The position numbers and the translations under genes are program-made. Shown here piece by piece: positions 25,203 through 33,142 of a stretch of DNA of 33,722 bases (its first letter is position 1; each line of letters opens with the position of its first letter). The stretch is from Candidatus Obscuribacterales bacterium (GTDB lineage: Bacteria > Cyanobacteriota > Vampirovibrionia > Obscuribacterales > Obscuribacteraceae). The DNA lies in contig CASBPX010000149.1 of the NCBI GenBank assembly GCA_949127735.1, forward strand, positions 1 to 33,722. Direction: 5' to 3'. The notes beneath the pieces are model-generated. The model was not told where the DNA came from. It searched no databases and saw only the letters and a list, made by a program, of their open reading frames with translations.

Positions 25203-26237
25203 TTAGCCGCCGACAATCTCAGCCGCTGCTAAATTAGCGGCTGTTTGAAAAAAAGACTTTTCAATCCTCGGCACAACATCTGAGCGCACCATATCGCAGG
25301 CCACTCGAATGGCGTTCTTGACTGCAGTATGCCGTGAGCCACCATGGGCGATGACACAAACGCCTTTGAGTCCGATTAAGAAGGCACCACCAAACTCATC
25401 GGGGTCAACTCTTTTCTTCAGAGCCTGGAAAGCCGGTTTAGCAATGGCGCCGCCAATCTTGCCTCGGGGTGAACTGAGTAATTCTTGTTTCAGCATATGG
25501 TTAATCATCTTGGCAATGCCTTCCGCTGTTTTGAGCGAAACGTTGCCTGTGAATCCGTCGGTGACGACTACGTCGACTTTACCCATGGGGTAATCGCGGC
25601 CTTCCACAAAACCAATAAAATTGATATCTTCGCGGGCTTTAAGCAGTGCGTAAGCATCTTGCACCAGCTGGGTGCCTTTAGTCTCTTCCGCACCAATATT
25701 GAGCACGCCTACGCGCGGGCGTTTGACATTATGCAAACCCGAATAAAGGATGGAGCCCATCAAACCAAATTGCAAAAGCATGTTGGCATCGCAGTCGGTA
25801 TTGGCACCGGCGTCGACGACTATGCAGCGGTTAGGGTGAATAGTGGGCATTTCGCAGGCAATGGCACAGCGATGAACATTTTTCAGACGGCCGATATTAA
25901 AAGTAGCGGCGACAGCTGCCGCACCGGTGGATCCGCATGCGACTACGGCATCGGCGTGTCCATCGGCAACTTGCTTCATGGCCCGCACGATTGACGAATC
26001 TTTCTTTCTTAAAATGGCCTTGCTGGGTTTTTCGTCCATGGCCACCACTTCAGAAGCGGCTACCAGTGAAATATTTAGCCCGGCAATTTCATGGCGCTTG
26101 AGTTCGGCTTCAATAGCGGGGAGAAGCCCGACTAATTGCACCGAAATGCCATATTCGCGAGCGGCCAAAATCGCCCCATGAACAATTTCACGAGGCGCAT
26201 AATCGCCACCCATCGCGTCGATGGCTACTCGAATCAT
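25203..26237 (-). CDS. plsX: Phosphate acyltransferase PlsX
   Basis: 344 residues. It makes acyl-phosphate from acyl-ACP, the first step of phospholipid synthesis in the PlsX/PlsY route. The family start IRVAIDAMGGDYAP is at 2-15, followed by KPSKAILRKKDSS, ACGSTGAAA, VLNIGAEETKGTQLVQDAY, VVTDGFTGNVSLKTAEG and GGAFLIGLKGVCVIAHG. These are all typical and the length is normal. TGGAG precedes the ATG. It lies in the common yceD-rpmF-plsX order, 68 bases after rpmF. Confidence 0.96.
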   Translation of the reverse strand: MIRVAIDAMGGDYAPREIVHGAILAAREYGISVQLVGLLPAIEAELKRHEIAGLNISLVAASEVVAMDEKPSKAILRKKDSSIVRAMKQVADGHADAVVACGSTGAAAVAATFNIGRLKNVHRCAIACEMPTIHPNRCIVVDAGANTDCDANMLLQFGLMGSILYSGLHNVKRPRVGVLNIGAEETKGTQLVQDAYALLKAREDINFIGFVEGRDYPMGKVDVVVTDGFTGNVSLKTAEGIAKMINHMLKQELLSSPRGKIGGAIAKPAFQALKKRVDPDEFGGAFLIGLKGVCVIAHGGSRHTAVKNAIRVACDMVRSDVVPRIEKSFFQTAANLAAAEIVGG

Positions 26238-26305
26238 GCCAGACTCCAGATTTGACTCGTTGTCAAACTAATCACACCAATAAAACAGGTTATCTAAGTA
26301 ACTGT

Positions 26306-26491
26306 TTAAATAACAGCGTCTTTGAGCCTAGCTGGTCTACCACGATAATATCCGCAACCGCCGCAAGCAGTATGACTGCGCTTTGGAGCGGCGCAATTGG
26401 CGCAGGTACCAATTTCTTGTGCTTCTGCTTTCCAGTGAGCTCTGCGTTGATGCTGCTTCTGGTGGGATGTCTTCTTCTTCGGAACAGCCAT
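26306..26491 (-). CDS. rpmF: Ribosomal protein L32
   Basis: 61 residues. The highly basic N-terminus MAVPKKKTSHQKQHQRRAHW is diagnostic of bL32. Four cysteines at 30, 33, 43 and 46 form the zinc-binding (C+) version. GGAGG lies about 12 bases before the ATG, a slightly long spacing. It sits in the conserved position between yceD and plsX. Confidence 0.97.
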   Translation of the reverse strand: MAVPKKKTSHQKQHQRRAHWKAEAQEIGTCANCAAPKRSHTACGGCGYYRGRPARLKDAVI

Positions 26492-26543
26492 TGCTGTATC
26501 GATCCTCCATATTCCGGACTAATTATTATCTACTAAAAAGCCT

Positions 26544-27089
26544 CTATTCCTGATTAGGAAAGAGAGTCTTTAGGTTCTTCCAACGAGGGTCGATTGGTTT
26601 TTCACCACCGGCACTCTCGGAGCCTGGCCCCGAAACACCGCTACCGTGAGAGCCTTCGGGCATTTGAGGGCCAGGGCACTCATCGCCGCATCGACTAAAA
26701 ACTGGAGAAGCTAGCGTTACAGCTTGATACACAATGTCGCTGATGTCAATAAAACCGTCTTCAGGAATTTCATCATAGAAATCATCTTTAAGCAGTTCTT
26801 TGTCTCGAGGCGCGCCCATTTCAAAATCGGCCAGGGCATTGCGGTGGGGTACGAAATACTCGTCGATGTCAACATTCAAAACGTGAAAATAAGGCCGTAG
26901 GCACGATTGGCAGTTAAGCTTGAGCAAACTTTTGACATTCCCGGTAAGCTTGACTCCACCAGCGGCCATTGCCAGCACCAGTTCGCCCACGGCCGGTTTG
27001 ACCGCCTCGCTAATGGGCAGATTTTCGTTGAAGGCAATGAGCTCCCGACGTTGAGGCGTTTCTTTCAAATCGTCGACAGAAATTTTCAT
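26544..27089 (-). CDS. yceD: YceD / DUF177 family protein
   Basis: 181 residues. Members of this family are encoded directly upstream of rpmF and have been linked to 23S rRNA accumulation in bacteria and plastids. Visible features are the central CQSC pair (Cys60, Cys63) in a LxCxxCLRPY context and the acidic stretch ending in IDISDIVYQAVTLASP. A second Cys pair follows in CGDEC (134-138), then a Gly/Ser-rich linker (about 146-163) and the terminal PIDPRWKNLKTL. The Cys pairs suggest zinc binding. It is first in the cluster with rpmF, plsX and fabD. Its start lies only 21 bases from the divergent amidohydrolase start. Confidence 0.9.
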   Translation of the reverse strand: MKISVDDLKETPQRRELIAFNENLPISEAVKPAVGELVLAMAAGGVKLTGNVKSLLKLNCQSCLRPYFHVLNVDIDEYFVPHRNALADFEMGAPRDKELLKDDFYDEIPEDGFIDISDIVYQAVTLASPVFSRCGDECPGPQMPEGSHGSGVSGPGSESAGGEKPIDPRWKNLKTLFPNQE

Positions 27090-27110
27090 GTTTGATTATG
27101 CTTACGAAAG

Positions 27111-28490
27111 ATGAAATATAGTACATCATCGCCACTGCTGATTCGCGCAGACTGGCTCTGGACGGCCACCGGACTGGCGCTCGCCCGCGGTGCTGTGCTG
27201 ATTGAAAACGGCTTGATTGCCGCTGTGCTGACTGAAAACGAAGCTGACGACAGAATAGTCAAAGCCGGCCTTCGAGATTCACAAGTAGTTGATCTCAAAT
27301 CTTCAGTGATCACCCCGGGACTCTTCAATCTTCACACCCACCTCGATTATTCGCAAGCGCAAGCCATAGACGAGGGCTTGCCTTTGTTTACATGGATGGC
27401 GCATCTAGTTGGCAACAGCCGCTCATGGACAAAAGCACAATTTGAGACTTCGGCTGTAGCCGGAGCGCAAGCCTGTGCGCTGGCCGGCACATCATATGTA
27501 GTTGACAGTTCATATACCGGTTTGGCCGCTGAGGCGCTGGCAAAAGTAGGGTTAAAAGGCCTGGTGGGGCTGGAATTATTTGGTTTAGACGAGAGTGCGG
27601 CAGAGAACATTTTTACTTTGTGGAGCGAACGTTATCATTCTTTAATCGGCACCGCCAGCGGTGCACTGAGCGAAGCACTGGACGCCAAACGTTTAACTAT
27701 CACCGTTGCCCCACACGCTCCTTATACTGTTTCGCCGGCCCTGTGGAAAAAGGCCGACCAGTGGGCTCGCTCAAAAAACTTGCTGCTCACGGCACATCTG
27801 GCCGAATCAAAGGAAGAATGCGACTGGCTGGCGAGCCACAGCGAAATTATCGATCAATATTTGCGCCAGGTGATGCCGCCTGGGGCCAAGAGCACTGATG
27901 AATTGTTGCAGCAAATAAAAAGTTCGTGGTCAGGGCAAGGGCGCACCGCCGCCGCTCACCTGGCCGAGTTTGACCTACTCAATGAAAATCTAATCGCCGC
28001 GCACTGCGTGCAACTAACAGAGCCCGATTTTAATATTTTGGCGACAGCCGGCGCCCGGGCCGCCATCTGCCGGCGCAGCAACAAACGACTTTTGACCGGC
28101 CAGGCCAATCTGGCCGCCTTTAAGCGTCATCAAATCAAATTTGGTCTGGGCACCGACAGCCTGGCTTCGTGCAGCGATTTAAGTTTGCTTAAAGAAGCAG
28201 GTGCCTGGCTTGATCAGATTAGTGCCGCCGAAGCTCTGAGCTTGATTACCACTGGCGCCGCCGAGGCCGTCAATCTCTCAAACAGTACTGGTTCTTTAAC
28301 TGTTGGCAAAGCGGCCGACCTGGCCATTTTCCCTATTGAAAAGGCCGCTATTAAAGGTGACCAGAATAATCTGAATCATCTTTACGAGTCTCTGGCCCAC
28401 GCTCTCATTGATGCGGCACCACCAGCCAGCGATTTGCTTATAGATGGCAAATTTGTGGTTCGAGCAGGCAAAGTGTTAGCTTGCAGCTAG
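27111..28490 (+). CDS. Metal-dependent amidohydrolase (SsnA/MtaD/aminofutalosine-deaminase type)
   Basis: 459 residues. The subgroup of the amidohydrolase superfamily that deaminates purine-like or related compounds is indicated by several motifs: TPGLFNLHTHLDYS (HxH at 75 and 77), VAPHAPYTVS, LLTAHLAES with Glu, IAAHCV and FGLGTDSLAS with the metal-binding Asp. It ends in a small beta domain with GKAADLAIF. The HTHL(D/E)(F/Y)S context resembles aminodeoxyfutalosine deaminases of the futalosine menaquinone route, but no other mqn gene is here. S-adenosylhomocysteine or methylthioadenosine deaminase is an alternative. There is no strong Shine-Dalgarno, and the ATG is 21 bases from the divergent yceD start. 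Confidence 0.87.
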   Translation: MKYSTSSPLLIRADWLWTATGLALARGAVLIENGLIAAVLTENEADDRIVKAGLRDSQVVDLKSSVITPGLFNLHTHLDYSQAQAIDEGLPLFTWMAHLVGNSRSWTKAQFETSAVAGAQACALAGTSYVVDSSYTGLAAEALAKVGLKGLVGLELFGLDESAAENIFTLWSERYHSLIGTASGALSEALDAKRLTITVAPHAPYTVSPALWKKADQWARSKNLLLTAHLAESKEECDWLASHSEIIDQYLRQVMPPGAKSTDELLQQIKSSWSGQGRTAAAHLAEFDLLNENLIAAHCVQLTEPDFNILATAGARAAICRRSNKRLLTGQANLAAFKRHQIKFGLGTDSLASCSDLSLLKEAGAWLDQISAAEALSLITTGAAEAVNLSNSTGSLTVGKAADLAIFPIEKAAIKGDQNNLNHLYESLAHALIDAAPPASDLLIDGKFVVRAGKVLACS

Positions 28491-28546
28491 TGTAACCAGA
28501 GAGATTAATCTATACTGATTTTGAGTTATAGAAGGGTCTACTGAAA

Positions 28547-29245
28547 ATGTCAGGACGCACTGATCACATATGTAGCGGACGAACCTGTATGTTCTGCCGC
28601 GTGCTCGACAATCCGCAACGAGCAACCTTGGCCGGCACCAGAGCCTACATGGACAACCAGGTCATTGATCGCGTCAAAGAGCTTGAGCAGCGCTCCTTGC
28701 TCACGGCCACGCAAACAAATTTATCAAGCGCCAATGGCGAAGAAATCGAAAAGCTGGCTCTTCTTGACACCCTGACTGAGCTTTACAATTCACGCACATT
28801 CATCAAAGAAGTGAAAGACGAATTGAAAAGAGCCAAGCGCTACAAGCGCCCGGTATCGCTTTGCATGGTGGCCGTGGATGGATTTAGAGACATTCAGCGC
28901 TCTTATGGCGCACTCACTTCAGATGCGGTTTTAAAAGTAATTGGCGGAGTTGTACGCGGTGCTATTCGCGACGTTGACATCCCTGCTCGTTACAGCTCAG
29001 AAGAATTTGCCATTATTTTGCCTGAAACCAATGCTTCGGGCGCGGCCATTGTGGCTGAGCGCATTCGCAGCCGAGTTGCCACTCACGGCGTCACCCACAA
29101 CTGGCACAATTTGAAAGTGACAACCAGTGTTGGCTTAGCAGCATTTCCCACCCACGCCCGCGAGCATGACGAACTGCTTGCCCGCACCATTCAGGCTCTG
29201 GAACTGGCTGTGGAAAAAGGCGGCGATCAGGTTATCACGGCATAA
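28547..29245 (+). CDS. Degenerate GGDEF-domain protein with intact I-site (probable c-di-GMP receptor)
   Basis: 232 residues with AGAAGGG upstream. The N-terminus has a Cys cluster (Cys9, Cys14, Cys17: CSGRTCMFC), then a helical linker. A GGDEF domain runs from about 72 to the end (LLDTLTELYNSRTF, SLCMVAVDGF, RYSSEEFAIILPET, TTSVGLAAFP). The active-site signature is SSEEF (150-154) instead of GG(D/E)EF. The first metal Asp of the DxD motif is Ala109, and the substrate-binding Asn is replaced (IQR for IND). By contrast the inhibitory site RxxD is exact: Arg141 and Asp144, five residues before SSEEF. Loss of catalysis with a kept I-site is the pattern of c-di-GMP receptors; this is inference. 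secD starts 167 bases downstream. Confidence 0.85.
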   Translation: MSGRTDHICSGRTCMFCRVLDNPQRATLAGTRAYMDNQVIDRVKELEQRSLLTATQTNLSSANGEEIEKLALLDTLTELYNSRTFIKEVKDELKRAKRYKRPVSLCMVAVDGFRDIQRSYGALTSDAVLKVIGGVVRGAIRDVDIPARYSSEEFAIILPETNASGAAIVAERIRSRVATHGVTHNWHNLKVTTSVGLAAFPTHAREHDELLARTIQALELAVEKGGDQVITA

Positions 29246-29270
29246 ATTGCCAAAATAAGAAGAAATTTCA

Positions 29271-29324
29271 GCGTTGAAGCCTCTAGCAGCTTCATGCCGC
29301 TGCTAAAGCTCGGCTTCAAAGCGC
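29271..29324 (+). promoter_or_regulatory. Two-tier stem-loop between the GGDEF gene and secD
   Basis: Outer arms GCG and TTGAAGCC pair with GGCTTCAA and CGC; inner arms TAGCAGC and GCTGCTA close an 8-base loop, with small internal loops between the tiers. No T-run follows, so it is not a standard terminator. It may be an mRNA leader structure for secD or a 3'-end structure of the GGDEF transcript. A -35-like TTGACC begins at 29341, just after it, but the matching -10 is poor. Confidence 0.4.
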
Positions 29325-29412
29325 TCATATACGCTAGAATTTGACCTTCTGATCACACTGATATTGATTGTGTGACACTGCTGGTTCTTTTTTAGGCTGA
29401 AATTTTTAAACT

Positions 29413-30978
29413 ATGAGTATATTCGGGCAAAAGGGCGCGTCTTCTAAGAGTGGTTCCAGGGGTTTATTTAAAGACTGGAAACCGTTTGCAGTAATCGCGG
29501 TTTTGATCTGGTCGCTGGTCAGTCTTTTTCAAGTTGAGCCGGTCACCACAATACGCGAATGGCAGCGCCTGGCAAATTTAACAGGCAACGATCTGCAAGT
29601 AGAAGTGTTCAAGCGGGTTGAGAAAAAACCAGGCTGGGACAAAATGAACAATTACCAGAAAGAAGATGCAGTCAAAACCGAATATGACCACATCGGCATG
29701 GGCAACAATATTCAGGTGCTGGCCACATCAAAAGGCTATGCACTATTCACCAACTTAAAACTCGGTCTCGATTTGCGCGGCGGCAGTCAACTTTTACTGA
29801 GGGCAATTCCGGCACCACCCCAGGTGCCTGAAATTACTCCACAAGTAATGGACGGCGTCATGACCGTCATTAACAACCGCATCAATAGCCTTGGCGTGTC
29901 TGAGACTCTGGTGCAGCGCTCAGGCAAAGACCGCTTGATTGTGGAATTGCCCGGCATTAAAGATCCGCAGCAAGCCAAAGACAGAATTGGCACCACCGCC
30001 TTGCTGGAATTTAAAGAACTGGATTTCACATCAGAAGGGCTGGTTAACTGGAAAAATGTAGACCTAACCGGCGCTGACTTCAAACGCGCTCAAGCCTCAC
30101 CCACAGCCGGTGGAACCTGGCAAGTGGATTTTGAATTTAAGGATGCCGGAGCTAAAAAATTCGGTGAACTGACGACGCGTTTGGCCGGCGAATATATTGG
30201 TATTTTCCTTGATGGCCAACCTACTGACAGAGACGCTCACGGTAAGCCTGTTCCGATTGAGCATTATTCAGGTGTGCGCGTTAACGAACCGATTACCGGC
30301 GGACGCGGTCAAATTACTGGCAGCTTCAGCCGCGATCAAGCGGTAGACTTGGCACTCAAACTTAACGCCGGTGCTCTACCTGTGCCCATTGAAATTTTAG
30401 AAGAGCGCACAGTTGGTGCCACACTCGGTCAAGATTCAATTCACAAAAGTATGATTGCTGGAGTGGTTGGCATTGCCGCCGTGATGATTTTCATGGTGGT
30501 GATTTACGGGATACCGGGACTGATCGCAGACATGGCATTGATTCTTTACACACTGGCTACCCTGGCCATTTTCAAAACCATTCCAGTGACATTAACACTG
30601 GCTGGTATCGCCGGATTTATTCTCTCAATTGGGATGGCGGTTGACGCCAACATTCTTATTTTCGAACGCACAAAAGAAGAGTTGAATTCCGGGAAAAATC
30701 TCTGGGTCGGCGTTGAAAACGGCTTCACACGAGCAATGTCGTCGATTTTCGACAGTAACGTCAACAGCCTGATTGCTTGCGCCGTATTGATGTTGTTTGG
30801 TACATCTCTAGTTAAGGGCTTCGCCGTTACTCTGGCGATTGGTGTGGCAGTTTCAATGTTTACCGCCATCACCGCCACTCGCACCATGCTGCATCTGGTG
30901 CCATCGAGCGTTGGCTTGTTTGGTCATAAAACCGAGAAAAAGAAGAATACTAAAGTGATGACCAAGGAGGCCGTATGA
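29413..30978 (+). CDS. secD: Sec translocase accessory subunit SecD
   Basis: 521 residues. With SecF it uses the proton-motive force to complete protein export through SecYEG. There is one N-terminal membrane segment (about 23-41), then the family motif LGLDLRGG (117-124), the periplasmic P1 domain and five more membrane segments from about 345. The segment GMAVDANILIFERTKEEL carries the conserved Asp of the proton pathway. About 75 residues separate the first membrane helix from LGLDLRGG (a charged stretch with KRVEKKPGW and NYQKEDAVKTEYD), considerably more than in typical SecD. The last four bases overlap secF (ATGA). The Shine-Dalgarno is weak. Confidence 0.95.
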   Translation: MSIFGQKGASSKSGSRGLFKDWKPFAVIAVLIWSLVSLFQVEPVTTIREWQRLANLTGNDLQVEVFKRVEKKPGWDKMNNYQKEDAVKTEYDHIGMGNNIQVLATSKGYALFTNLKLGLDLRGGSQLLLRAIPAPPQVPEITPQVMDGVMTVINNRINSLGVSETLVQRSGKDRLIVELPGIKDPQQAKDRIGTTALLEFKELDFTSEGLVNWKNVDLTGADFKRAQASPTAGGTWQVDFEFKDAGAKKFGELTTRLAGEYIGIFLDGQPTDRDAHGKPVPIEHYSGVRVNEPITGGRGQITGSFSRDQAVDLALKLNAGALPVPIEILEERTVGATLGQDSIHKSMIAGVVGIAAVMIFMVVIYGIPGLIADMALILYTLATLAIFKTIPVTLTLAGIAGFILSIGMAVDANILIFERTKEELNSGKNLWVGVENGFTRAMSSIFDSNVNSLIACAVLMLFGTSLVKGFAVTLAIGVAVSMFTAITATRTMLHLVPSSVGLFGHKTEKKKNTKVMTKEAV

Positions 30979-31982
30979 CTTCTTCATCTAATTCTAAATC
31001 TGGCTTGAGCAACAAACCGCACGTGGCAAAAAACGTTGTAGACATCGTTAAATATCGCACTCTTTGTTTTGGCATCTCACTGTTGCTCACTATTCCAGGA
31101 ATTTTCGGAATCGTTGCCTGTTGCTACAAATTTGGCGCTCCACTCAAACCGGGCATTGATTTTACTGGTGGCTCAATTTTGCAGTATCAATTCGAAAAAC
31201 CCACAACTTTAGAAGCGGTGCACAAAGTTCTAGACGAATCTGGTTTTGTCGGCTCTCAAGTGCAACAAACTTATATCGGTGGCAAAGAAGCTGTGGTGAT
31301 GCGCACCAAAGCTATCGACAGTGAAGTGGACAAAGCCAAACTAGACACTAAATTGCTAGCTGAACTGGGACCATTTAAAGCTATTTCGGTGGACAAAGTA
31401 ACAGCCACCATTGGCCCTGAACTGCTCAGCAACGGGCTTCTGGCGCTACTTTTTACTTTTGCCTGCATGGTTGGTTATATCAGCTACCGTTTTAAATTTG
31501 ATTATGCGGTCTGCGCCATTGCCGCCCTTGTGCATGACGTGCTTGTGCTCTGCGGCATCTTTGCCCTGCTTGGTCTTGTGTGGGGTACTGAAGTAGACAG
31601 CCTCTTCATTTCAGCAGTGCTCACCGTAATTGGTTTTTCAGTGCATGACACCATCGTGGTATTTGATCGAGTACGAGAAAACGCCAAATTCGTAGGCAGC
31701 AAAGCGATTGATCCCGTCACTAAAGAAGAGTATAAAAAGTCTTTTGGTGACGTGGCCAACGATAGTGTCAATCAGACTCTTGCTCGTTCTCTCTACACAT
31801 CTTTAACAGTGGTAATCACTTTGCTCGCTTTGTACTTACTAGGCGGCACTACAACTCGCGATTTTGTCCTTGCCATGTTAATCGGTATTATCTCCGGTAC
31901 TTATTCATCTATCTTCAACGCCAGTTGTTTGCTCGTCTGGTGGCGTGACCGAAAACAGCAACTCCGCACCAAAGCGGCTTGA
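30975..31982 (+). CDS. secF: Sec translocase accessory subunit SecF
   Basis: 335 residues. The start overlaps the secD stop by four bases (ATGA), with AGGAGG in the end of secD. There is a first membrane segment (about 32-52), then GIDFTGGSILQYQF in the P4 region, a small periplasmic domain and five C-terminal membrane segments. VIGFSVHDTIVVFDRVRE holds the conserved Asp of the SecDF proton path. The length is normal. Co-translation with secD ensures equal amounts of the two subunits. Confidence 0.95.
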   Translation: MTSSSNSKSGLSNKPHVAKNVVDIVKYRTLCFGISLLLTIPGIFGIVACCYKFGAPLKPGIDFTGGSILQYQFEKPTTLEAVHKVLDESGFVGSQVQQTYIGGKEAVVMRTKAIDSEVDKAKLDTKLLAELGPFKAISVDKVTATIGPELLSNGLLALLFTFACMVGYISYRFKFDYAVCAIAALVHDVLVLCGIFALLGLVWGTEVDSLFISAVLTVIGFSVHDTIVVFDRVRENAKFVGSKAIDPVTKEEYKKSFGDVANDSVNQTLARSLYTSLTVVITLLALYLLGGTTTRDFVLAMLIGIISGTYSSIFNASCLLVWWRDRKQQLRTKAA

Positions 31983-31993
31983 GGCAAATAGAA

Positions 31994-32314
31994 ATGACAC
32001 ACCAAGAACCGCTTACTGAAGAACAAAAATGGGAACTTTTGACCAGGCCTGAAAAGCTTGGTGAAGTGCTATTGAAGCGCGGCAAAATTTCATTGACCCA
32101 ACTGGAAGAGCTAATTAAAGAGCAAGATACTTCTGGCGAGCCCCTCGGTAAGCTGATTCTGGCAAGGGGCCTGATGACCGGTCAGGAATTATTGCAAGCT
32201 CTCGATATGCAGCACAAAACCGATCAAGTGATTATCAAGGCCTTGACTGAAATGTATCAGCATCATACCGACGCTGAAGGCGATTTAGCTAAAGACGACA
32301 GCGAGAAGAAATAA
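31994..32314 (+). CDS. Stand-alone MshEN-like domain protein (putative c-di-GMP binder)
   Basis: 106 residues from the ATG at 31994, with TTGAGG overlapping the secF stop 9 bases upstream; the TTG at 31979 is a less likely start. The core consists of two 24-residue motifs, residues 21-44 (KLGEVLLKRGKIS..., with Leu37, Ile41 and Gln44) and 50-73 (PLGKLILARGLMT..., with Leu66, Leu70 and Gln73), separated by five residues (DTSGE). This is the length, spacing and hydrophobic/Gly/Gln pattern of the MshEN c-di-GMP-binding domain of type II secretion/type IV pilus ATPases. The leading Arg of each motif is Lys and Pro here. There is no ATPase domain. It is co-transcribed with secDF by position. Confidence 0.82.
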   Translation: MTHQEPLTEEQKWELLTRPEKLGEVLLKRGKISLTQLEELIKEQDTSGEPLGKLILARGLMTGQELLQALDMQHKTDQVIIKALTEMYQHHTDAEGDLAKDDSEKK

Positions 32315-32330
32315 CTCTCTTTTATTTGCC

Positions 32331-33098
32331 ATGAACAAATTGCCTGTATTGCTATTTTCGCTTTCGGTCATTGCTGCCAGTGCGGTTTTTTCGCCGAGTT
32401 TAACGCCGGCCTGGCCAGCTGGGATCGACAAAACATACAAATCGCTTAAAAAAATCGATTCGCGCAAAGATTTTGATCAGTGGTTACTGATGTATTTCGA
32501 CCATCCCCAGCCTGAACTTACTGCTCAGGCACTGCTTTTTGGCGAGAGAAAGGGAGACTTTGATAATAAGGAGCAAGAGCCGATTCTTTTTGCTATTGCC
32601 AGTCGACAGTTCGCTCAACATCCTGAAAAAATTAGTGGTTGGCTGGATGAACTTTCAACTCTGAAATTGGCTCACAAAGTATTGTTATGGAAAGCATTGT
32701 GGTCAGCTGACACTGATGATTCAAGAGCGGCAGCAAACAAACTGGCGCTGCAGTTTCCTGAAAGTAATAGACCACAAGAGCTGACCGCTAGCGGTAAAAA
32801 AACCACGCCAATAATTAGCATGGGGCTGAATCCGGGTGTGCTCGACATGCTCTGGACCAGTTATTTTATTACCGGCAACAAGAATTATGTGGCGCGTATT
32901 TGCGAAGCACTGCCGGTGCTGGCTAAAGACAAACCTGATGTCAATCGCATAGTCACTGCCGGTGCCGCTCAATGGTCGCTGGTGTCCAATGGCAAAAAGT
33001 ATGCGCAAATAGTAGAAATTTGCGAGCAAACTAAAGCTAATAAGCCTGAGCTGACCCTGCAAATCGACAAAGTTTTAGAGGCTGTGCGGAAGCGTTGA
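32331..33098 (+). CDS. Exported helical protein of unknown function
   Basis: 255 residues with an N-terminal signal peptide (1-30, ending TPAWPAG). The rest is predicted helical, with pairs like FAIASRQFAQHPEKISGWLDEL and SYFITGNKNYVARICEALPVL that resemble helical-repeat (TPR/HEAT-type) proteins. No catalytic motif is visible. It starts 16 bases after the MshEN-like gene and is the last gene before a long palindromic terminator, so it belongs to the secDF transcript by position. No strong Shine-Dalgarno. Confidence 0.75.
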   Translation: MNKLPVLLFSLSVIAASAVFSPSLTPAWPAGIDKTYKSLKKIDSRKDFDQWLLMYFDHPQPELTAQALLFGERKGDFDNKEQEPILFAIASRQFAQHPEKISGWLDELSTLKLAHKVLLWKALWSADTDDSRAAANKLALQFPESNRPQELTASGKKTTPIISMGLNPGVLDMLWTSYFITGNKNYVARICEALPVLAKDKPDVNRIVTAGAAQWSLVSNGKKYAQIVEICEQTKANKPELTLQIDKVLEAVRKR

Positions 33099-33142
33099 GT
33101 GGTTGAGTTTTGAAAGATTAAACGGGACCGGGTTTGTATTTG

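Noticed and set aside
25485..25994. 169-codon plus-strand ORF
   Set aside because: Antisense shadow inside plsX.
26252..26536. 94-codon plus-strand ORF
   Set aside because: Antisense to rpmF, which is unmistakable.
29246..29412. Known c-di-GMP riboswitch upstream of secD
   Set aside because: The region folds into a simple two-tier stem and I cannot find the class I or II riboswitch core; c-di-GMP control is suggested only by the proteins.
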